A stretch of 11,569 nucleotides of DNA, from contig DJFN01000129.1 of the NCBI GenBank assembly GCA_002432085.1, positions 9,186-20,754 on the forward strand. The letters run 5' to 3'. Below, piece after piece: positions 7,076 through 11,569 of the stretch (position 1 is its first letter; each line of letters opens with the position of its first letter). The notes below the pieces were generated by a model, which was not told the DNA's origin, did not search any database, and worked only from the letters and a program-made list of their open reading frames with translations. The translations under genes were made by a program, and so were the position numbers. Source of the stretch: Flavobacteriales bacterium UBA5871. Its GTDB lineage: Bacteria > Bacteroidota > Bacteroidia > Flavobacteriales_D > Crocinitomicaceae.

Positions 7076-8187
7076 TCGGCGGTAGATTGTTGATTCAACA
7101 TGAATTCGATGGACTCGATGAGCCTTGGATAGCTGAACTGCATGGCGTGTTCGATCCGCATTCGTCTCTGCGATTCGGTGCTTTTCTCATCGGTTCTACT
7201 GGCAAAAACGCTTGGGTAGTCGTCTGTGTCTGCCATATAAAGCAGGTCAGCAGGAGCTTGCTCGTAAGTATGAAAGTAATTCGTAACCACCGTTTTGCCG
7301 TAAGACAAATATTGCAAAATTTTCAAAGAATTCAAGGTGTCCGCATTCCGGACGGTCTTCGATATACACAGGCAAATAGCCGATTCCAGGATATAAGGAG
7401 CCAATTTGCGAAAAGGAATTGTGCCCTGAAAACGGATATTAGGAAGCGCTTCGCATAACGCGAGTACCTTAGCATCGTCATCACCGATTCTGGCCCTGTT
7501 GACAAATCCGAAAATGAGAAATGTAAAATCCGGGTGTGCCGTTGCTATTGTGTGCAGCGCACTGAAATCAAAACGATAATAGATCGATCCCATATACATT
7601 GCCTGGCGTTTTTCCTCCGGATTCAATCGTTGTTCGAGCGAATACGGATTTTCGGGAATGCCATGAGGTAAAAGCTTTACCGGCGTTGTGATACCGGTGA
7701 ATTTTTCCCGCAAAGGCTCGCTTACAATCAGGACCAGGTCACAGTTTTTTGCAAGTTCCCGTTCCGGTGCGACGTGTTCATGTGCATCGACACAGTAATA
7801 AACAGCCGTTTCGGGATTGAACAATGCAGGCGAGGAGAAACGGATAGGATCAAAAGAGAAGAAAACACGTTTCTTGTTTCCCATCAGCTGACAGATCGTT
7901 TTTGCGATAATACGTTCGTTGACGGATCGCAGGAACCGACTGCTGCTCGTTTTCGGGAAAATATTCTGATAGGTTACGCTATTGAGGCCAGGCTGAATTT
8001 TTACAATCCCGGGTTTTCGGCGAAACAGGTTCTTCCAGTGCCATTTTTCCGCCGGATTGATAAACCAAACCTCGTTGTGCTGAGACAGTGCAATAGCATA
8101 ATGGTGTTTGCTGAACCACACATCTCCCCACGGCTCATTGGAAAACAACAGGATATTTTTACCCGATAACCTGAATTCTTTACTCAC
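7072..8187 (-). CDS. GT-B glycosyltransferase (GT4/TuaH-like), GTG start
   Basis: A 371-residue predicted glycosyltransferase of the GT-B fold. It begins with NILLFSNEPWGDVWFSKHHY (11-30), where the GT-B N-terminal strand meets an acceptor-side loop. Further motifs are YYCVDAHEH (130-138), SEPLREKF (156-163) as the interdomain helix, and KLLPHGI (171-177) as the hinge. This order resembles TuaH-type and related 'YxxxDxxxx' enzymes of polysaccharide loci. The donor-site segment SLKILQYLSYGKTVV (287-301) corresponds to the usual 'Kx(F/L)EYLAxGKPVV', but the conserved Glu is Gln292 (codon CAA). The GTG start overlaps the amidotransferase stop (GTGA), and its own TGA overlaps the next ATG. Substrates are unknown. 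The fold call is firm; the subfamily is less so. Confidence 0.85.
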   Translation of the reverse strand: MSKEFRLSGKNILLFSNEPWGDVWFSKHHYAIALSQHNEVWFINPAEKWHWKNLFRRKPGIVKIQPGLNSVTYQNIFPKTSSSRFLRSVNERIIAKTICQLMGNKKRVFFSFDPIRFSSPALFNPETAVYYCVDAHEHVAPERELAKNCDLVLIVSEPLREKFTGITTPVKLLPHGIPENPYSLEQRLNPEEKRQAMYMGSIYYRFDFSALHTIATAHPDFTFLIFGFVNRARIGDDDAKVLALCEALPNIRFQGTIPFRKLAPYILESAICLCISKTVRNADTLNSLKILQYLSYGKTVVTNYFHTYEQAPADLLYMADTDDYPSVFASRTDEKSTESQRRMRIEHAMQFSYPRLIESIEFMLNQQSTAE

Positions 8188-9335
8188 TTTTTCCGGAGTT
8201 TTTTCACCAGCCGTGTCAGCGGACGGATCGTTGCAAAAAAGATCGCAGCCATTTTGTAATGGCGCTTGAGGTAAGAAGGATAATCGGTATGTTGTTTTGG
8301 CGGCTCGCGCATGATGCGATCGAATTCTTCCACGGAAAGTCCCAGTTTTTTGAGAACGAATTCCTTATCTGTCGCCAGCACTTCCGGATCGCAAATGGGT
8401 TCTTCGAGAACGGCCAGTGCTTCTTTGCGGGTCATTTGTCCCGAACAGATAAGGGATGAAAGATGCGCTTTTCGCTTGTCGATCCCGAATTTCACCGGCA
8501 GGATATACGCCTGGTAGAATCGTGTAAAAATGGATTCAAAATGCTTGCCACCGTAGTCCTTCCAGTCGAGCTCACGGATGATCGTGTCTTTCGCCTTTGC
8601 TTTGTCATATTCCATATAATCGAGCAGCGAAATGATCCGAATCCGCTTAACTCGGGTATAATACATGCGCGGAAAATGACGCAGCAACGGAAAAGTCGTG
8701 CGCTTCACCTTTCCGAACCGATTATGGATCGCAGCGATATTCAGTGCATCGCTTTTCCAATGATACCAGGCCGGTGGCAAAATGAATTCGGTCGACATAT
8801 TCGTGCCGGCAAGAATGTAGTTGATATCATGCTGGACGGCGATTTTATAGCAAATGGCAGCGATGGCGTGATCGGTAATGAGCTCGATATCGACTACGCC
8901 TGCTTTAATGAACGCGAGCTGAATATCGCGGAATTCGTCCCAGTCGTTGACATAAGTGAAGAGGTCGAAACCTAGTTTTTTGACGATGTTTTCGATATTG
9001 ACAACTGCCAGCGATGAATTCCACCCATTGTCGTAATGCAGAATTAATGGACGCAAACCGAGCTGTTTGGCCTGATAAGCGACATAGGTACTATCAACGC
9101 CGCCACTCACGCCGATCAGGCAATCGTAAGGCTTACCCTTTCCGACTTCTTTTACTGTGCTCACAATACGATGAAGCTGATCGAGGCTTTTGTTAGCGTT
9201 GAAAATGCTGTTTTTGCTCAGCAGCTCGTCGTAACCTCTGCAATAATGACAAACGCCGGCTGCGTCGAAACGGATGCCCGGATCGGAGATCGTGTCCATG
9301 ACACAGCGACTGCAGCGAATCACAACTTCATTCAT
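8184..9335 (-). CDS. N-acetyl sugar amidotransferase (WbpG/PseA/WbuX family)
   Basis: A 383-residue ATP-dependent amidotransferase. Known members (WbpG of Pseudomonas aeruginosa, PseA of Campylobacter) convert an N-acetyl group of a nucleotide sugar or nonulosonic acid precursor to an acetamidino group, as in ManNAc(3NAm)A or Pse5Ac7Am. The PP-loop ATP-binding motif is SGGVDSTY (77-84). Two CxxC pairs (Cys8/Cys11 in RCSRCVMDT and Cys29/Cys32 in CHYCRGY) form the family's N-terminal metal-type module, and AGTNMSTEF (176-184) is the conserved segment of the ATPase domain. The frame is open further upstream, to 9545, but the start at 9335 puts the cysteine module at the N-terminus as in the family and leaves only an 8-base overlap with the preceding gene. 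The extra 70 residues from an earlier start would be arginine-rich, unlike the family. No HisH/HisF-like ammonia-supplying partners are in this window. Confidence 0.93.
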   Translation of the reverse strand: MNEVVIRCSRCVMDTISDPGIRFDAAGVCHYCRGYDELLSKNSIFNANKSLDQLHRIVSTVKEVGKGKPYDCLIGVSGGVDSTYVAYQAKQLGLRPLILHYDNGWNSSLAVVNIENIVKKLGFDLFTYVNDWDEFRDIQLAFIKAGVVDIELITDHAIAAICYKIAVQHDINYILAGTNMSTEFILPPAWYHWKSDALNIAAIHNRFGKVKRTTFPLLRHFPRMYYTRVKRIRIISLLDYMEYDKAKAKDTIIRELDWKDYGGKHFESIFTRFYQAYILPVKFGIDKRKAHLSSLICSGQMTRKEALAVLEEPICDPEVLATDKEFVLKKLGLSVEEFDRIMREPPKQHTDYPSYLKRHYKMAAIFFATIRPLTRLVKKLRKK

Positions 9336-10470
9336 GAGCTGCGATTTTCCGGTAAAGGGTTTCAATCTTGGCAATTTCATTGTGCAGATCGGCATGTTCA
9401 ACCGCTGCTTTTCTTCCCGCAACCGTCTTTTTATCGATTTCATTTTTCGGCAAAGCCAGCACTTTCGCCAGCTGATCAGCCAATGTCTGCGGATCGTTGC
9501 GATCGGTTTGCCAGACAGTACGCTCATTGAACAGGTCGGAATCATAAGCCAGATTTCCCATCACCAGCGGTTTGGCCGAAAGCAGCGTTTCAACACCGGT
9601 TACAGGTGTTCCATCCGATTTCGGCACCATAACTACCAATGTCGAATCGTAATAAGTTCGAATGAGCTGTTCTTTCGTTCGATCGGGAATAATCACCACG
9701 TCATTTTCCAGACCGTATGAGCGGATTTGTTCCTGAATACGAGCGGCATAAGCAGGAACGGAACAATAATTGAGGAGCCAGAGTCGTAGATTCGGATCGT
9801 TCTGCTGTTGTTTCAGCAAAGCGAAAGCATCAACGATCACATGAATGTTGTACAACTCCTGCATGGCACGAATCGACAGGATCACCCGTTCGTTGACAGG
9901 ATTGTCGAAACCATTGAAAATGTTCAGGAATTCAGAAGTATCGACACCTGTGCGAACAATGCTCAGCTTGTCGCGGCTGCCGATAATAGACGCGGCTACT
10001 TCCTGCTGACCGATAGACGTGGATGTCACGTATTTCGCAGCATGAAATGCCCGTTGCATCTTCCTTCGCATCAAATAATTGGATATCCGGTGCTGAAAAT
10101 TCGTATGCTGACGGAGTGTTGTTCGGTAATCGATCAGTACATCCGAGCCGTAAGTCGTAATGAGGTGCTTGCCGAATCCGGTTTCGTGGGCCCAGATCGC
10201 AAACGGAAAGGCATAAATACTGTGAATCAGATCAACCTTGTGTTTTGCAAGCAAATCCCGGATTTCCCGAAGCAATTTTTTGCGCTGTCGGATTTCCCGC
10301 AAAGGGTAAGGAAATTGCAGAACAGGGTAAACCGTAACACCCGGAATAACAGGAACGGGGGCGGCAGGATTGCTTTGACAGAACACGATCAGCTCGTGCT
10401 CGCCCGAAAGCCTGCGGAACCATTTTTGGTTGTGATTATCTAATATGTCAGCAAAAAAAGCAATTCTCAT
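9328..10470 (-). CDS. glycosyltransferase, GT4-like (GT-B fold)
   Basis: A 380-residue cytoplasmic glycosyltransferase predicted to add one sugar to the growing lipid-linked glycan. The N-terminal Rossmann-like domain starts with MRIAFFADI and includes HSIYAFPFAIWA (83-94) and TTYGSD (105-110), a usual acceptor-side signature. The domain linker holds RTGVD (173-177), matching the 'x-NGVD' hinge of GT4 enzymes. The donor-side motif is SDGTPVTGVETLLSAKPLV (285-303), the GT4 EX7E pattern with Asp286 in place of the first Glu and Glu294 as the second. Thirteen bases separate it from the methyltransferase gene, and its TGA lies inside the start of the amidotransferase gene (8-base overlap). Donor and acceptor sugars cannot be named. 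It ends in a charged helix, and no membrane segment is seen. Confidence 0.88.
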   Translation of the reverse strand: MRIAFFADILDNHNQKWFRRLSGEHELIVFCQSNPAAPVPVIPGVTVYPVLQFPYPLREIRQRKKLLREIRDLLAKHKVDLIHSIYAFPFAIWAHETGFGKHLITTYGSDVLIDYRTTLRQHTNFQHRISNYLMRRKMQRAFHAAKYVTSTSIGQQEVAASIIGSRDKLSIVRTGVDTSEFLNIFNGFDNPVNERVILSIRAMQELYNIHVIVDAFALLKQQQNDPNLRLWLLNYCSVPAYAARIQEQIRSYGLENDVVIIPDRTKEQLIRTYYDSTLVVMVPKSDGTPVTGVETLLSAKPLVMGNLAYDSDLFNERTVWQTDRNDPQTLADQLAKVLALPKNEIDKKTVAGRKAAVEHADLHNEIAKIETLYRKIAAHE

Positions 10471-10480
10471 ACATCACCAT

Positions 10481-10485
10481 TCCTT
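10481..10485 (-). promoter_or_regulatory. possible ribosome binding site for the gene starting at 10470
   Basis: AAGGA overlaps the TAA stop of the methyltransferase gene and lies 10 bases before the ATG at 10470. Most starts in this window have no such sequence, so the match is notable, though the spacing is at the long end of the usual range. Confidence 0.4.
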
Positions 10486-11203
10486 AGCGTCCCAGTTTGC
10501 GTTTGATCCGTCGTGCCAGCGAATACGGATTGAGCGCTGCCGCCGGCTCCGTTTTACGGAAAACATAAGGAGACTTTTTCCTGATCTCGTAATACTGGTA
10601 CTCGTCGTTCTGCCACATATCGTAGGTAAAGAACCGGACGATCTCCAGTCCGTGCGCTTCGAACATCGGTACCATATCTTTCAGGAACACCGGTACTTCC
10701 ACCAGCTGCATGGCATCTGGAAAATGCTCGATCGCGTGAATATGCGCATGGGGAGCGGGAACATTCATAATGAATTTTGTGTTTTCACTCATGCGTTCGG
10801 CGATCAGGCGTACAATGTCGGCCCGGTAGGGTTCCTGTATATGTTCCATCACGTCCAGCAGGACGACGAAATCATAAGTCAGATCGGGGAATACGTGCGA
10901 AGTGGAATCCGCCGTAATGTATTCTATGTTGGTGTGTTGTTTGTTATTCGTGCGTGCTGCTTCCACGCTTTTCGGACTGATGTCTGAGGCCACGAGCTTG
11001 CCTGGCTTTATAACAGGTGCAATGAGGTTGGTCATGGTACCGATACCACATCCAAGCTCGAGAACGGTTGTTCCGGATTGCATGCCTGCTTTTTTGAGCT
11101 CATCCAGCAGGAAGTAATGCCGCTCGTTGTGCCAGATCGTTTGCTGGCGCTCGACATATTCATCGTAAAAATCAGCTATTTCTTTATTCGTTTTCATCTT
11201 CAT
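10484..11203 (-). CDS. class I SAM-dependent methyltransferase
   Basis: A 239-residue soluble methyltransferase of the Methyltransf_11/25 type, likely acting on a sugar or glycan intermediate of this locus. Motif I is VLELGCGIG (residues 47-55), the acidic residue ending strand 2 is Asp74 in VASD, and the post-motif DVMEH lies at 117-121, all typical of Rossmann-fold SAM binding. The first 40 residues (DFYDEYVERQ...NERHYFLLDEL) resemble the helical N-terminal lid of this class. A basic C-terminus (RRIKRKLGR) may help membrane contact, which is inference. The ATG overlaps the flippase stop by four bases (ATGA) and the stop is TAA. The target atom cannot be read from the sequence: O-methylation of a sugar, or methylation ending chain growth, are both possible. 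Confidence 0.9.
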   Translation of the reverse strand: MKMKTNKEIADFYDEYVERQQTIWHNERHYFLLDELKKAGMQSGTTVLELGCGIGTMTNLIAPVIKPGKLVASDISPKSVEAARTNNKQHTNIEYITADSTSHVFPDLTYDFVVLLDVMEHIQEPYRADIVRLIAERMSENTKFIMNVPAPHAHIHAIEHFPDAMQLVEVPVFLKDMVPMFEAHGLEIVRFFTYDMWQNDEYQYYEIRKKSPYVFRKTEPAAALNPYSLARRIKRKLGR

Positions 11204-11569
11204 CTGGATCGCAAAAAATTATTGCGAAGCTTCGTCTGTACGATCTTAATGTCATTCAAAGATACGATGAAACATTGTTTCAGATTGATCTTGAATGAAT
11301 AATGTAAAAAATAGGCAGTTACGGCTGCGGTAGCAAAATAAGAAACCAGGGAAGCTATACTCGCCCCGATGATGCCCATTTTCGGAATCAGCAGAAAATC
11401 AAGCGCAATCGTGAGAACAAACCCGATGATCGTTGCATACAGGTTATAATGGATCTTGTTGTGGGAATAAATATAAACCGCGAAGATCTTCGAAACACAC
11501 GACATCAGGATTCCGAAAATGAGGATCTGGAAAGGAATTACCGATCGCACAAAGTCGGCGCCGTAGATC
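11200..11569 (-). CDS. Wzx-type polysaccharide flippase, C-terminal part (5' end beyond the right edge)
   Basis: Likely the C-terminal end of a lipid-linked oligosaccharide flippase (MATE/MOP superfamily, Wzx type), which moves undecaprenyl-linked repeat units across the inner membrane. The frame is open to the right edge: codons upstream of the GTG at 11550 read IYGADF, so that GTG is not a real start. About 122 residues are visible. They hold at least three hydrophobic segments broken by short polar loops, among them one with IIGFVLTIALDFLLIP and a following KMGIIGASIASLVSYF stretch. The pattern 'N...liP.yGi.GAaiasl.sy' is typical of the last helices of Wzx proteins. The end is basic and cytoplasmic in character (TKLRNNFLRSR). 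The stop overlaps the next start as ATGA. The family call rests on hydrophobic pattern and context, since the N-terminal domain is not in view; another MOP-type exporter is possible. Confidence 0.8.
   Translation of the reverse strand, partial: IYGADFVRSVIPFQILIFGILMSCVSKIFAVYIYSHNKIHYNLYATIIGFVLTIALDFLLIPKMGIIGASIASLVSYFATAAVTAYFLHYSFKINLKQCFIVSLNDIKIVQTKLRNNFLRSR

Noticed and set aside
9336..9545. N-terminal extension of 70 residues on the amidotransferase
   Set aside because: It would overlap the preceding glycosyltransferase by over 200 bases, its translation is arginine-rich and unlike the family, and the family's cysteine module begins right after the ATG at 9335.

Overview
The window is an internal piece of a surface-polysaccharide (O-antigen or capsule type) biosynthesis locus, probably from a member of the Bacteroidota. 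The lineage call rests on a good match to the Bacteroidota promoter form (TTG, 20 bases, TAnnTTTG) at 1979-2009, on the lack of Shine-Dalgarno sequences before most starts, and on the gene content; it is an inference. Every supported gene lies on the minus strand, so transcription runs from the right edge to the left edge. Both edges cut genes.

In transcription order: the C-terminal end of a Wzx-type flippase (from the right edge to 11200), a class I SAM methyltransferase (11203-10484), a GT4-like glycosyltransferase (10470-9328), a WbpG/PseA-type N-acetyl sugar amidotransferase (9335-8184), a GT-B glycosyltransferase (8187-7072), a GT4 glycosyltransferase (7075-5954), an FkbM-family methyltransferase (5957-5079), a GT2 glycosyltransferase (5079-4222), another GT-B glycosyltransferase (4225-3020), and a SAM methyltransferase with an N-terminal four-cysteine module (2981-2064). 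After a 111-base gap holding a likely internal promoter come two NAD-dependent sugar epimerase/dehydratases (1952-1035 and 1038-31). Last is the first codons of a further gene (34 to the left edge), whose N-terminus faintly resembles DegT/DnrJ-type sugar aminotransferases.

Most neighbours overlap by one to eight bases, mostly as ATGA, so the genes are probably translationally coupled and expressed as one or two transcripts. The genes fit one pathway. The epimerases (and perhaps the aminotransferase) make NDP-sugars, and the amidotransferase turns an N-acetyl group of one precursor into an acetamidino group. Five glycosyltransferases build a lipid-linked oligosaccharide, three methyltransferases decorate the sugars or the chain, and the flippase moves the product across the inner membrane. 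No Wzy polymerase, initiating sugar-phosphate transferase or HisH/HisF ammonia-supplying pair is in the window.

I see no RNA gene, mobile element, CRISPR array or repeat family. The cluster type is known. The points most worth a second look are the amidotransferase without its usual ammonia-supplying partners, the internal promoter, and two enzymes with unusual residues at conserved motif positions.
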